The position numbers and the translations under genes were made by a program. From positions 7,489,001-7,553,000 of the forward strand of contig NC_066312.1 of NCBI RefSeq assembly GCF_905404315.1: 64,000 nt of DNA, written 5' to 3'. This DNA comes from Leptidea sinapis (lineage: Eukaryota; Arthropoda; Insecta; Lepidoptera; Pieridae). Below are positions 10,931-21,785 of this stretch, piece after piece. A model generated the notes under the pieces. That model made no database searches, had not been told where the DNA came from, and saw nothing but the letters and a program-made list of their open reading frames with translations. Position 1 is the first letter of the stretch. The number at the start of each line of letters is the position of its first letter.

Positions 10931-11330
10931 GTATACTTATATACAGCTCAATGTAATTTCTAAAATAAGATCCTCATAAAACCACTGAATTTAAGACTTA
11001 GCAGTATGCGATTCGGAATAACTCGAATCAATTTCCAGCGTTTGTATCAACTACAGTTATGTTCTCAGCTATTTAAAAATTAAAGTCATTACTGAACACC
11101 ATTGAGAAGCAAATATTACAAGCAATGACGAAAATCATCACATTATTCTCTTATTGTATCCACTGGTACAATTCACAGTTCTATTCATAAATCTCTGCGT
11201 AAATATAACCTCGCGCCCACTGCCTCGTGCCGTCGCGCTACTATCTCCCAGACATCTTCAGGATAATTTTATTAAATAAAACAGCTTTTTTACACGCTTT
11301 TTATTAGCTTCACCTGTATATTTGTATGTT
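10931..11330. other. Unassigned sequence
   Basis: No gene, repeat boundary or structure recognised. Confidence 0.4.
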
Positions 11331-12376
11331 TATAACCGACTTCCTTGGGCGCGATTTTGACCCACTTTAAACGGCTAGATTTCGTTCAAACTTTGTAGAT
11401 TTATAGTATTTATATGTTATTAGTAAGCAGATACTATGTTCATAATCTTAGGCAGAGTTTTCATAAAGTCTAATACGTAATAATTCTGTAATTATCCAGT
11501 ACAAAGGAATAGGTTGTATATTGTTTGCGATCACTTAATTACTGCACATAAACCGATTTTATTAATAAAATGCATATAAAAACACTTAATTTACTTTTTG
11601 TATATAGAAAAATACTCCATTTTCTTATCAACAAAGAATGTATTGCTACAATAAGTCTGCAATTTTAAGTTTAATTGATGGAATTATAATATGTAAATAT
11701 TAAAAGCGATATTGGCTTATATACAGCTAACTTGACACATTTAACAAAAAATTAATAGATTTATTAAAAAAACATCACCGACTCAAGTTTTGTTTCGGTA
11801 ACTAGTGAATTAATTAAGTAAATAAAATATTTAATTAATTTTATGAAAACTCAGTTACATTAATCACCTATGTAGTATTAATTTTGTTGTGAAATAATCG
11901 AGTAACACTTCTATACCTAACTGTGGATAATGTTGAAGGTTGTACAGTTATCAAGTTCAAATATTTTTATTCAAAATAGGATGTGACATCACTTATTGAA
12001 AGTCAAAAACAACCACCCATTCCAAAACGACTGCCTCAGACCTGAGAAGAATGGGCGCAACAGACTTAGCGGGTTTATTTTTTTCATCGAAAAAATATTT
12101 TTACAAAGAAATATTTTTCAATCAAACCTATTATTTAATAAACTGAGGCTGGTCGCTCCATTCCCAATCTGTGGTATCATTAAGAAAGTCATATATGTTT
12201 TAGTGACAGTTTCTTGCAAATTCACTTATGTGCCTATGAACATACATTACATTATCAAGGATATATTGAGAAGCAACAGTCAACATGTTATATATATTTT
12301 ATTCAATTGTAATTTAGTGATTAATACTAATTCAAACAACTGTTTATTATGCCTCGTAAAAAAAAATACTTGCTGA
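11331..12376 (+). repeat. Dispersed repeat pieces matching 3.5-3.8 kb
   Basis: At 11331-11430, ATAACCGACTTCCTTGGGCG is followed by a GATTTTGACCCACTTTAAAC block related to 3533. At 11985-12230 there is GACCTGAGAAGAATGGGCGC and CTGAGGCTGGTCGCTCCATT, related in inverted orientation to 3635-3765. The ORF at 11996-12376 lies in this repeat and is not taken as a gene. The interval between the two pieces is unassigned AT-rich sequence. Confidence 0.5.
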
Positions 12377-12599
12377 ACAAGAATGATAATGGTTTCCACT
12401 TCAAATATGTATATGTCACCATACACATGTAAATATTTATCGGTAGCCAATACAGTTGTGGTGAAAGTAAGTATTCAAGTTTTAATTTTTACCAACATTT
12501 ATGGACGACGAGGGATGCAGACTAACACCTCCAGCGCTCTTCCAGCAGGTGTTATCGCTAAGCCAACAAGCCAATCGTAGAAATAAATAAAAATACTTG

Positions 12600-12865
12600 T
12601 ATAATAATAATATTATAATAATATTGACACACGTTTACACAAATTATCTTGCCCCTTACTAGGCATAGCCTGTACTATGGGTACAAGACAACGATATATT
12701 TAATACAATATACTTACTTAAACATACGTAAATACATATAAACATCCATGACTCGGAAACAAACATCCAATTTCATCATATAAATGTTTGCACCTACCGG
12801 GATTCGAACCCGGGACCTCTAGGTCAGTAGTCAGGGTCACTAACCATTCGGCTGTATAGGTCGTC
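12600..12865 (-). mobile_element. tRNA-headed SINE (family T), copy 1
   Basis: Minus-strand SINE. Its head (12865 down to about 12788) reads GACGACCTATACAGCCGAAT then GGTTAG (box A-like) and CCCGGGTTCGAATCCCGG (perfect box B), so it carries an internal RNA polymerase III promoter. The body includes a CATATGATG-like stretch, ATGTTTGTTTCCGAGTCATG and CCATAGTACAGGCTATGCC, and the tail is an (ATT)n-type run near 12600. It is not a functional tRNA: no anticodon arm can be drawn. Copies also lie at 34084-34347 and 34850-35076. Confidence 0.85.
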
Positions 12866-12923
12866 AGTGAGAGAATTTATTTTGTTTATTTTTTTGAGTT
12901 ACTAATGTCATGTTTAATTTCTT

Positions 12924-13182
12924 GCGGCCTTACAAATAAACTTGTTATAAAGTTATAACTGATGATAAACAAAGAAAATGTAATATGTCTACGATATCGT
13001 TGACAACACTGTCAATACAACGATAATTCTGAAGTTTTCCGAATGACAAGCTGAACGCCTTGCAAATAAACGCGGGAAACGTTATACGTCCGAACAAACC
13101 ATTCGTAAGCAAAATGTCTACTTAACATATTCTTGGTTTATGCTTAGTTGTAACTTTATGCCAATTTTATTTGTAAGGCCGC
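12924..13182. mobile_element. MITE family C, GCGGCCTTACAAATAAA termini
   Basis: A 259-bp element with 17-bp perfect inverted ends: GCGGCCTTACAAATAAA at the left and TTTATTTGTAAGGCCGC at the right. The right ~150 bp contain a second GCCTTGCAAATAAACGCGGG motif and match 54150-54303. No reading frame is present. No exact target duplication is visible, so the superfamily is unknown. Confidence 0.75.
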
Positions 13183-13309
13183 TAAAGTTTACGATATTTC
13201 GCGTTTTAGTCGGTAACTTGATTGTGGTCAACATCGGTTGAGCAACCAGACTAACACCAGACAATATTTTCCTAATACAATTTTCTTTCTCTAAAAGTTA
13301 AATAAGCTA

Positions 13310-13562
13310 TTTACCAGTAGGAGGCTTTGCACTGTATGCCTGCTAGATTATGGGCACCGCAACAGTGCTTTTTTCTACCGTGAAGCAGGAATGTATAAGC
13401 ATTATTGTGTTTCGGTTTGAAAGGCGCCGTAGCTAGTGAAATTGCTAGGCAAATGAGACTTAACATCTTGTTTCCCAATGTGACGAGCGAATTTGTTGTA
13501 TTTTTGGGTTTTTCAAGAATCCTGAGCGGTATTGCATTATAATGGGCAGGGCGTATCATCAA
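13310..13562 (+). mobile_element. SINE family H, 3'-truncated
   Basis: Starts TTACCAGTAGGAGGCTTTGC and continues through CCGTGAAGCAGGAATGTATA, GTAGCTAGTGAAATTGCTAG and CAAGAATCCTGAGCGG to about GCAGGGCGTATC. The A-rich tail is missing. It is more diverged than the copy at 28058. Confidence 0.75.
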
Positions 13563-13801
13563 AGAAGTCATAACAGCTTAATGTTTCACCCGAAACTGAA
13601 TTACAGTAATACTTTCTTTATGGAAGATCGTGGACAAACGATCAATACAAGACTTACTGTTTTAACTCTTGTCAAACAAATATTAAAATTAAAATTTAAA
13701 AGATTCAGCCACAATTATTCGCGATTCAATTCTTAAAGAAGTATTTTTTAACGTATATAACACTCTCGTTGATCAAAGAAAATACTGTCTATACACATAT
13801 A

Positions 13802-13963
13802 CTAGCGGACCCGATCCAGACGTTAGAAGGAGATCACTAACATGCGTAGGAGAATCGAACCCAATCTCAAATTTACTGGAACACTAAAAAAAAACATCAA
13901 AATCGGTCCAGCCATTTAGGAGGTAGTTCACTGTCAACACACGTACAGAAGAATTATATATAT
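13802..13963 (-). mobile_element. Helitron-like family 3 fragment
   Basis: Minus-strand copy. The 3' end (plus-strand left) is CTAGCGGACCCGATCCAGAC. The body has TCAAAATCGGTCCAGCC, and the 5' end is the AGAATTATATATA motif, the reverse of TATATATAATTCT. It abuts a second Helitron at 13965 in the same orientation. Confidence 0.6.
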
Positions 13964-13964
13964 A

Positions 13965-14282
13965 CTAGCTGACCCAGCAAACGTATTGCCGATATTAAAA
14001 TCGCGATACAAAGGTAACTGTTGATCGTAGATGGGTGAAAATTTGAAGTTGTATGTATTTTTTAATACTGACTCATAATCAAACAAATTTAAAAAAAAAA
14101 TGTCAAACAAATTAAAAAAAACAATCGTGTGGACCACCCTTAACATTTAGGGGTATGAAAAATATATGTTGGACGATTCTCAGACCTACTCAATATGCTC
14201 ACAAAATTTCATGAGAATCGGTCAAGCCGTTTCGGAGGAGTACGGGAACGAACATTGTGACACGAGAATTTTATATATAAGA
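13965..14282 (-). mobile_element. Helitron-like family 2, copy 1
   Basis: Reference copy of a ~300-bp non-autonomous Helitron-like family present six times. On its own strand it starts TCTTATATATAAAATTCTCG, contains CCGATTCTCATGAAATTTTG and an ACCACCCTTAACATTTAGG block (as read on the plus strand), and ends in GGGTCAGCTAG. Ends of 5'-TC and 3'-CTAG with a T following match the Helitron rule (TC...CTRR inserted between A and T). The family also resembles the Lep1-type elements described in Lepidoptera. No Rep/helicase is encoded. Confidence 0.75.
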
Positions 14283-14503
14283 TATAAAGCACGAAGACGG
14301 CGTTTGAAACTTTATTCGTCAGCAACCACAATACATACAGACCCCCGTAATATATCGTTTGGAAGGTCTTGATGGGGAAAAAGCTTGAGTTTGAGTTTCC
14401 AGGTGGGCGCGATCGAAGCCTTAAACAAGGTTTAAACATTTCCCATAGATATCCAAATGTTTTCAGTTTTCTTAAGTGTTGATTTCGCGAATATTTGTCT
14501 TTA

Positions 14504-14554
14504 AACAATTCGACACGTGTTTCGCCTCTACACGAAGCATCCTCAGGAGATGTT
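14504..14554 (-). ncRNA. Candidate hammerhead ribozyme (Penelope-like type)
   Basis: On the minus strand, 5' to 3': AACATCTC (helix I strand), CTGAGGA (core, fits CUGANGA), one T, GCTTC-GTGTA-GAGGC (5-bp helix II with loop), GAAA (core), CACGTGTC (helix III and cleavage C at 14512), then GAATTGTT. The two helix I strands pair 2 bp, a 2x2 internal loop, then 4 bp. The helix III region ACACGTGT is a perfect palindrome. Very short palindromic helix III is typical of the hammerheads reported in Penelope-like retroelements, which can act as dimers. The extra T before helix II departs from the consensus. The surrounding ~200 bp could be a retroelement remnant; no reverse transcriptase is seen. Confidence 0.6.
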
Positions 14555-14691
14555 GACTCGCCAAACTCTGGCACGAGACTCACTCTCGCAGTCTAAAGAA
14601 TTAACACTGAAGAAAACTCAAAGTATTTGGATAATTATGGATTTCCGCAAAGTAACGCCTACTCCAATAAATTTCCCATAAAATTAAAAAA

Positions 14692-15190
14692 AAATCAAAA
14701 TTCAAAAACACTTTATTCATGTAGGTCACAAAAATGACACTTATGAATGTCAAAAAAAAAATATATAAATATTGTTTCTTATTGAATTTACCGCTACTTC
14801 GTAAAGGGTTGAGCTAATGAGAAGAAGTAGCAAGAAACTCATTGCCACTCTTTTGCTGAATGTCAATAGGGACCTTATTATAAAAACGTATTCACAGACC
14901 TCTGAATGTAGTTGTGACTTTTTGGAGTCGACTTACATGAACAGTAAGCCTATCCCTATTTCTAGTATTGACATTATGAGTGTCACTAATTTTTTTAAAC
15001 GAATTTATATTTTTTTTTACATAAACAAGGTTTTCATATATGTTTTGCGATGTCAAAGTCAAAACTTATATTTCCTTAAATTTTTCCCTTAGTGACACTC
15101 TTGGTCCTAATTTATAGATGGCACGAATAGCTCGCTTCTGCAGTGTGAAGATGGTGTTAACATCGGCAGCATGTCCCCAAAGTAAAATAC
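14692..15190 (-). pseudogene. LINE ORF2 C-terminal relic (family C)
   Basis: Minus-strand remnant of a jockey/CR1-group LINE. Reading down from 15185, one frame gives MTYGILLWGHAADVNTIFTL then QKRAIRAIYKLGPRVSLREK and FKEI, the region after the reverse-transcriptase core. In other frames follow ISDTHNVNTRNRDRLTVHVS and RLQKVTTTFRGL. The 3' end is the TAATGAGAAGAAG and TTTATTCATGTAGGTCAC tail also seen at 3846 and, in plus orientation, at 21034. It is frameshifted, 5'-truncated and non-functional. Confidence 0.8.
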
Positions 15191-15199
15191 CGTATGTCA

Positions 15200-16555
15200 T
15201 CAGACTATGACATAGAGTTACATTTTAAATGTGGTTTGTTCACCAAGCTTGCATACACGGGCAGGAGGGACGCGAGGGACGAACGGATCGTCACTATTAT
15301 TATAATATTGTTCAACCTGCAAATATTGCGGTATTCGATACTCCATTGTTTGTTATTTGTGTTAAAGTTATATAACCTTACTTACGCTGAGTTATAAACA
15401 CCAGACGTCCGCTTCGGATATTGTTAAGGGTAAATTATATTATCTTACTACAGTGAAATCAATATTTATGTTTGTAGGTAGGTAACATTGTAACTTACTA
15501 CAACATACTCTTTTAATTAAGTCCCAGTTGATTTTTTCTTTTTTTTTTTCTTAGAGAGGAGGCAAATACGTATTGAATACTCGGAAACGGGGCCCATACG
15601 TCGGGCTCGGGTGTAAAACACCCCCTACCGATTAAAAATCTCCTCTGTGCTGATAGCCCTGAAGGCTTTTACAGGGAAGCCGTCCGGGGTTTTGCTTTGA
15701 CGTAAATGTTATAACTTAACTGCTGTTTTTCTTTGTACTACAATATATTATGGTGTATTTTAAAAAGAGCGGATAAGTTAGATAGTTGAACCGTCTCTTA
15801 GAGTCCATTTTTGTTTGAAAAAGCGGTGGTGTTATGAAAAAATATTGACTTATGATTGGTTTTATCCGGTAGATCTTAGTCAGGATGCAAGAGGGATGAA
15901 AATTCTAATTGTTTTGTCATCGATCGACCTACGCGAATTTTAAAAGTAAATTAGACCTCGTGATGTAGGTGAAAATTACGTGTAAATATTCCGTTACATA
16001 TATACGAGTAGAAATAGCTGTACCTTTTCATCGGTTTGATTTAGAAAATTGAGATTAAAATATTTCAAATGCCCGCAGAAGATTTGATCTTAATTTAAAT
16101 CTGATGCCTTTTGTTTAGATTTCCTCTCATATTTCTAGGCAGGGACTAGGAAACTCTAGTAAACAGTAGTTTGTTGTAATTGTTTTGTTTAAATATGAAC
16201 ACTAAAACTATGATAATTTTGCATGCGGTGGTATGTGGTGAAAATCATAGATTTGTAATTAACATGTATCATGGTTAGTTTTTTTTTTGAATAAGTCTAA
16301 TAATTATTGATTGTTTGAAGTAAAATCTAGAAAATCACTGGATCATCCAAAAAACTTATATATAGAATAATAGAACCTTCAAGTTTAGAACATACTCCAA
16401 CCTTAAAATCATCGCATCTCTTAATTTCTTTCGGGTGTCCATGGGCGATTGGTTTTTCAGCTCTTGCCCGTTTGCCTGCCATTTTATATAAAAATATAAC
16501 TATGTATATAAAAGGAGACGAAGGTTTTCAGCCAGCTTGTGTTCGACTTACGGTA
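15200..16555. other. Unassigned sequence
   Basis: One less AT-rich patch at 15575-15705 (around CCCATACGTCGGGCTCGG and CCGTCCGGGGTTTT) stands out and may be an old repeat. I cannot name it. The rest is AT-rich without features. Confidence 0.4.
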
Positions 16556-16559
16556 CGCA

Positions 16560-16940
16560 GACGTGGTCGCTAACTATGGGCCGGATAAGAATGCTCGTGG
16601 TCGCTCAGAGGGCAATGGAGGGGATTTTCCGTGCGAGGCCGAATCGGAAATGAAGAGATCCGTCGGAGAACCAAGTCACCGAAATAGCCCAAATGATTGC
16701 CCAAATGAAGTGGCAGTGGGCGAGCAGGGCACATTCTTCGACGGACTGATGGCCGGCGGGCAGAAAAGTCTTCGAATGGCTACCACGTACCGGAAGACGC
16801 AGTGTTGGCGGCGCCCCACAAGATGGACCGACGATCTGGTCAAGATCACTGAAATAGGTTGGATGAGGGCAGCGCAGGTCCTATCGTCGTGGACATCTTT
16901 GGGGGAGGCCTTTATCCAGCAGTGGACGTCTTCCGGCTGA
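16560..16940 (+). pseudogene. RTE-type LINE ORF C-terminal relic
   Basis: The last ~40 codons are in frame and read RPTRWTDDLVKITEIGWMRA then AQVLSSWTSLGEAFIQQWTS and SG-stop, the conserved C-terminus of an RTE-like reverse transcriptase. Upstream the same protein continues in other frames: VTEIAQMIAQMKWQWAS and RRTDGR-like pieces, with VVAQRAMEG further up. At least two frameshifts are therefore present. The continuous ATG-started frame from 16539 is a hybrid of frames. Confidence 0.75.
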
Positions 16941-16944
16941 TGAT

Positions 16945-17785
16945 GATGGCGATGTATATCAATGCCTAGTTTATAAAATTGTAAACTGTTAAATATCGTT
17001 AATATAGAAAAATAAAGTATTCTACGACGAATCGGAAATAATATTTAGGGTTAGGTTGGAACATTATAACTCATAATGGAGTATCAAATATCATATTGTC
17101 ACAGCGTTGTCGGATGCCTGAAAATAGAGCGTAATTTAGCAATTTTGTTCGTCTACTGGCTATTGGTATCTCTTTATTTCTTTATCCAATTAAGAAAACA
17201 AGAAGATTATACAAGCCGATCTATTTAAATAGTCCTAATAGCGATGCAAAAAGCTAAAACATACAAGAGCTTAATCACTAAAAAAATTTAGTGTTTTTAT
17301 GTTAGAATAACAATGGAAGAACAAAAGAGCTTAGGATTAAGCAATCGTAATTAGCGTCCAATCCTTCTAAAGCTAGAGGAATTATAAATACTTTGCTAGA
17401 TGTTACGGACTTCGTACGTGTACGAATTTTTTGAAGCTTAAAATATCGAATTGTTATTACAGCCCAAAGAAGGTTGCCCTTCAGATTTGGGCGAACTGTA
17501 TGTTCCTTTTGATGTCACGTAACATGTTGAAATTTAAAATTCAAACATTGTTTTTTATCTTGTTTGAATCAATACATGTTTATGTGATTTCAAGACGATT
17601 GCTGATGATCCTCAAACAGACCTCCTCTATTTGTAAAACCACAAGAATAACAGACATTTCGCTGAACAGTTTTTATGCTTGCTTTACAAACTCAATTCTT
17701 GTTATAAACATAATTTTATTTGGACATAGGGCAACGTCTATCGGGTGTTTGTATCTAATATACTTCTTAAAATTAAAACAATTAT
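16945..17785. other. Unassigned sequence
   Basis: AT-rich. The ORF at 17431-17808 has no recognisable domain and ends inside MITE-like sequence, so I do not call it a gene. Confidence 0.4.
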
Positions 17786-17788
17786 TTA

Positions 17789-17850
17789 TTTACGGCCATT
17801 TTCAATAACCTATCAATACTGGTGTACCAGTGTAGCCCTGATCTATTGTG
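17789..17850 (+). mobile_element. TIR MITE family M2, left-end fragment
   Basis: TTTACGGCCATTTTCAATAA followed by CCTATCAATACT matches the end of the M2 elements at 22367 and 56389. No right end is found nearby. Confidence 0.5.
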
Positions 17851-17869
17851 ATAGCCACTGTTAACTAAT

Positions 17870-18130
17870 CTTAGATTGATTCTTCACCTGAATCTTACTA
17901 TATCTTTTGAAGAATTCGACTTCCCAAAGAAGTTCTCGTATTAAAGAGCCACATTCAGAGAGTATGTGTAACGAGGTATTAACTGCACTATTACAGAATC
18001 TACACGCTCTGCAATATCTGTGACCTAAGATTGAGAGGTGTTTGTTTAATTTAGTTAGTCTCCTGGTTAGACTGCGTAAGTTTTCCCTACTTAGCGACTT
18101 TTCCCTTACTACTTCAGTGCACTGTTTCAC
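17870..18130 (-). pseudogene. Non-LTR retrotransposon C-terminal zinc-knuckle relic
   Basis: The minus-strand frame reads LRSLTRRLTKLNKHLSILGH then RYCRACRFCNSAVNTSLHIL and SECGSL. The C-x2-C, then H and C spacing resembles the cysteine/histidine motif that follows the RNase H domain in many insect non-LTR retrotransposons. No RNase H or reverse-transcriptase sequence is recognisable upstream. Confidence 0.6.
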
Positions 18131-18254
18131 ATCGCTTGCGAAAATGTTTGCTAAAGAAAGCAGACGGCTTCAGATATAAATGGAATAATAAAAATTGATT
18201 GGTTCCTAAATCAATTTCCTCAATTCTTGATTTGAATACCATCCTTTCCATAAT

Positions 18255-18425
18255 TTGGGTGTGTGGCATGCGGTTTTAAGGAACTCTCTTCGCGTACAAT
18301 CAAACGTTTCCTCCAGAAAAAGCGTGTAAAACCTACCTTAAAAAACAGGCAACGCTTCCGTGATTCTGCATTTACCATGAAGGAACCTACGGCTACGCCT
18401 CGTTTATCCCCCTAATCCAAAAAAA
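18255..18425 (+). mobile_element. LINE 3' end fragment (family J), diverged
   Basis: GCGGTTTTAAGGAACTCTCT, then CGCGTACAATC and ACCTTAAAAAACAGGCAACG, with TTCCGTGATTCTGC, align to the 3' end of family J (compare 57500-57782 on the opposite strand). It ends in a short A-run. Highly decayed. Confidence 0.5.
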
Positions 18426-18429
18426 CGTA

Positions 18430-19635
18430 AATATATAATCATGTAGAAACAGGTTTTGTGAACCTTTTATTTGCAAAAATTCAAAGTGAAATTCAAATGG
18501 AGAATGTCTGGTATAAAGTATGTAGTAATTTGATACTTCATTCTAAAAATAAGTAGCTTAAATATTATTGAATAGATGCTCATTAGCCCGACACCGCGGT
18601 GGGTCTTTCAAATTGTATTGACAATTCACTTATTTAGGCAATACTAATGGTGAGTACGGAATATAGTCTTTTAAATGCGATCATTATTTTCGTCTAGTCA
18701 CAAATTATTATTGTGTGGGTTATCTTTATACAATAATAATCCTTGCAAGAATACGGAGTTTTAATAATATACATTATAGATTGATAGAAGTATTGTTTCA
18801 TTTTTTTGTTGGGTCTGGTATTTCTTCTGAAATCATACTGTGGAACTTATAATGGCTGTGATAGTTGCCCTCATACTTAGGAGCGTTAATTTTGCTCTTC
18901 GGAGTGTACTCGACTGTCTCAAGCCTCTGTTATGAGACACAAAGCTACTTACTTATATCATGATAAAGTTCCCTCTGATATTGATATATCAAATTGAAAA
19001 CGTAGATATTTCTATCAAAGTCGTATTACAGAGCTCTCGAAGTACGTATGTACTTAACTTAATCAGATTTAACATGATTACATATGTGTGTTACCACAGG
19101 TTTAACTCCTCTGTATATATATGGTCAGTTGTTGGGTGGGGCAAAGAAATGTTGTTTGTGGTATCCGTAGTATTTGCAATCCTGTCGCCGTCTAAACTTG
19201 TATTAGTAATTAGTTACGCCTTATTTGAAGCCTTTTAAATGAATTTTAAAGCAATTCAAACGTAGCTCTATGATTTCCTATAGGTTATATTTGTCCCTTC
19301 GTTCTGTTTTTTACCACAGGGGAAAAGGGTAAAATAAAAGATTTAGAGAAATTATTTTTTAAGGCTGCATACCGAATTATGAGCATTCTGGGCAGTCATA
19401 TAAAATAATGCAGAGGGATTAATATTAAGAGAGTAGAAATGAGTAGTTTGCATTTATTAATGCTAAATCATAATGTATGTATTAATAAATTCAGGCTGCT
19501 TGTGCTATTAACACGTGAGTTAAGGACGTATCTTCTCACAAATTTGCATTGAAAGTTTAGTTTAGAAACTCTGACAATTTAATAACAACCCGTGATCCAA
19601 ATAGGTATTGTTGTCATCGCTTAGCGTGTAAATAA
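18430..19635. other. Unassigned sequence
   Basis: AT-rich sequence. An ORF at 18960-19238 shows hydrophobic low-complexity residues but no signal for a real gene. This interval lies immediately upstream of the candidate first exon and may hold its regulatory sequence. No motif is distinctive enough to call. Confidence 0.4.
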
Positions 19636-19732
19636 AAACTGAGATCCCGGAGAGCGTGTAGAAAGAGCTTAGCTGAAGCGTTTACGCGCCGCGTCAGATT
19701 GTAAGGATTGTGAGGCAAGTGCCGCGGCCGTT

Positions 19733-19738
19733 TCAGTC
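19733..19738 (+). promoter_or_regulatory. Candidate initiator (TCAGTC)
   Basis: TCAGTC fits the arthropod initiator consensus TCAKTY. It sits in the GC-rich block 19670-19830, about 105 bp before the ATG at 19841. No TATA box is obvious and no good DPE lies at the expected distance, so this is only a plausible start site for the leader. Confidence 0.3.
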
Positions 19739-19840
19739 TGAGTGAGCAGTTGTCAGGCGACGAACCGCTCACGACTGTCGGCGCTCCATTTGCGGCATTC
19801 GCTCCGTGGATTGTGACCGCTTCGGGCATAGTAAATAGAC

Positions 19841-19932
19841 ATGGCGCGCGAGTACGCGCGGGTGCAAGATTTTTATTTGCAACTGCATGATCTGCAACCA
19901 ACAATCAACTACCCCAATCACTTCGAACTGCT
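19841..19932 (+). CDS. Candidate first coding exon of an unidentified host gene
   Basis: ATG with purine at -3 and G at +4 (GACATGG), preceded in frame by TAA and TAG. The frame reads MAREYARVQDFYLQLHD and then LQPTINYPNHFEL, followed by two bases of the next codon (CT) at a strong splice donor, CT/GTGAGT. The ~200 bp upstream is the most GC-rich non-repeat stretch in the first 60 kb, as expected for a promoter and 5' UTR. The exon ends in phase 2, which fits the internal exon at 62272. I do not recognise the protein. The alternative is a chance frame in a noncoding first exon. Confidence 0.5.
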
Positions 19933-20487
19933 GTGAGTACCGAACGCGAATTATCGCAACTGATTACTTTTAATTTGCGGCACCATGTTTCTTGGTTAGT
20001 GGTGAGCAATTGATTTGAAAAAGTTTTTGAATTAACAAAATACAATGACGCGTTATTTGGGAGCGTTCCCACTATCAGAAAACAATGTATTTATTTGATT
20101 AGATACATAAAAATGCTTTATTCAAATCGTGTTTACTATATCAATATATATTTATTTTCATTGACGTTGTGAAATATTATGTTAATTTGTGTTGTATTTT
20201 TTTACATTCGCAGTTTGAACTTTGCATTTAGTTTGCGATGAGAAAATATTGTCGAATAATTAATGCCTTTGTTTTTAAAACTGTGTACTTAAAATTTAAG
20301 TAATCTTTAAATTATTTTGTAGGTAAGTTTACGTACGTATAGATCTATAGATGTCTTGACATTCGCATAATTATTATGCGATATGCTGCAATATAATTAC
20401 CCGGCCCAATTATAAATGTCTCAACTGTAGTGCAAGATTATAGATAGTTGACAATGATTTATATTTATAACAATTACTTTATATCTT
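19933..20487 (+). other. Start of putative first intron, unassigned
   Basis: AT-rich sequence after the donor at 19933. No repeat boundary recognised before 20488. Confidence 0.4.
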
Positions 20488-20768
20488 ATATCTTTAAACG
20501 AGTAATTCTTGTGCATATATATTTTGAATCTCGGAAACGGCTCCAACGATTTTAATGAAATTTGGCATGTAGGTAGTTTCGGGTGCGAGATATCGATCTA
20601 ACTAGGTTTCAATTTTAACAAATGTAATTTTGTCCATGTTTAAATGAGAAAAAGCTACAATAACATTATATTACAAAGGTATATTTCGCCACTATATACA
20701 AGACTATAATAGCTCAGATGGGACATTGGGTGATCCGGAATGCAGAAGACCCCGGTTCGAATCCAGAT
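20488..20768 (+). mobile_element. Repeat with tRNA-like 3' segment, copy 1
   Basis: Starts ATATCTTTAAACGAG, then GAATCTCGGAAACGGCTCC and TAGGTAGTTTCGGG, and ends with a tRNA-like segment at 20702-20766. That segment has TAGCTCAGATGGG (box A fit) and GGTTCGAATCC (perfect box B). The same composite lies inverted at 58226-58527. The T-arm stem is imperfect, so this is not a working tRNA. It could be a SINE head used in reverse order, or a fusion of a foldback repeat with tRNA-derived sequence. Confidence 0.65.
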
Positions 20769-21033
20769 AAAATTTTATTCCTTAAAATTTCGATCGGTCG
20801 TTCGGATATTTTTTATATTTTCAGTATACCGGCAGGCGACTTCCTCTTACGATTGTGTTTTATCAATTCGAATTATTTGTTACAAGAGCATTTTTTTAGC
20901 AAATTATGCGTGTCACTTACAAACGACAATCATAGTAGCACAATATCAACGCCGTTTTACTTAGCTGTCGTTTAGAACACATTCTTGTTATATAATTTTT
21001 CCCAATTTTTCAATAAATATCGTGTACGCTTCT

Positions 21034-21323
21034 CTTGAATTTCCCCGTGAAGTATTTTAATAGTGGCAACGAGTTTCTTGTCACATCTTCTGGTTAAAGC
21101 TCAACTTTTTTCGAGTGGTAGTAAAATCTTTAATATTCATTTGTGTAATTTTGACCTGATTGAACAAATGATTTTTCTTTCTTATCATATTGTTAATATA
21201 GGTACAGTTACCTTGGTGTGCGTCCCTTTAGGACTGTTTAATACTCTTGAATTTCCCCGTGAACTATTTAAAGGGTGGCAATGAGTTTCTTGCCACTTCT
21301 TCTCATTAAAGCTCAACTCCTTG
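21034..21323 (+). mobile_element. LINE family C 3' region, duplicated ~212 bp apart
   Basis: CTTGAATTTCCCCGTGA followed by GAGTTTCTTG-CAC, TTCTTC and AAAGCTCAAC occurs at 21034-21112 and again at 21246-21323. On this strand it matches the coding-strand 3' region of the LINE relic at 14692-15190 (minus). The direct duplication may mark a local tandem event or two insertions. Confidence 0.55.
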
Positions 21324-21785
21324 ATTTTCTTTCTTTCGTATTATATTGGTGATATCTCGCTGTTACCTACCTCGACTTGATACTATTGACAGAAGCTGAT
21401 TAAAGCCCGATTTCTGTATTCAATTGCAATCCTAAGTTGAGTATCCCAGATTTATATTTCTATCCATTTCCTGATTTTTGCACATCAGTATCAGATTTAT
21501 ATAAGCGTAAGACAGATACATAGACAGGGGTTTTCTATACTTACATGAGTTTTTTAAATTTAAATAACCATGCTGATCTTCATTCAGCGTCGATTCATGG
21601 AATAATATATATATTATTCTCACTGTCACGAAACCGGTCATTGGATAAATAAAATTTTGTTAATATCTAGTAGATGCTCTAAAGGTTTTATTGAATGTTT
21701 GAATATGTCCCGTATAATAGTTCTATTTTGTTATAATTTGAATACCATACCGCCAATGAGAAATAATGTTCAAAATGTTATCTAT

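Noticed and set aside
12788..12865. Possible tRNA gene on the minus strand
   Set aside because: Boxes A and B are good but no anticodon arm forms. The segment is followed by a conserved SINE body and occurs three times.
17048..17062. TTAGGGTTAGG-like motif suggesting telomeric repeat
   Set aside because: Only two imperfect units; insect telomeric TTAGG arrays are much longer.
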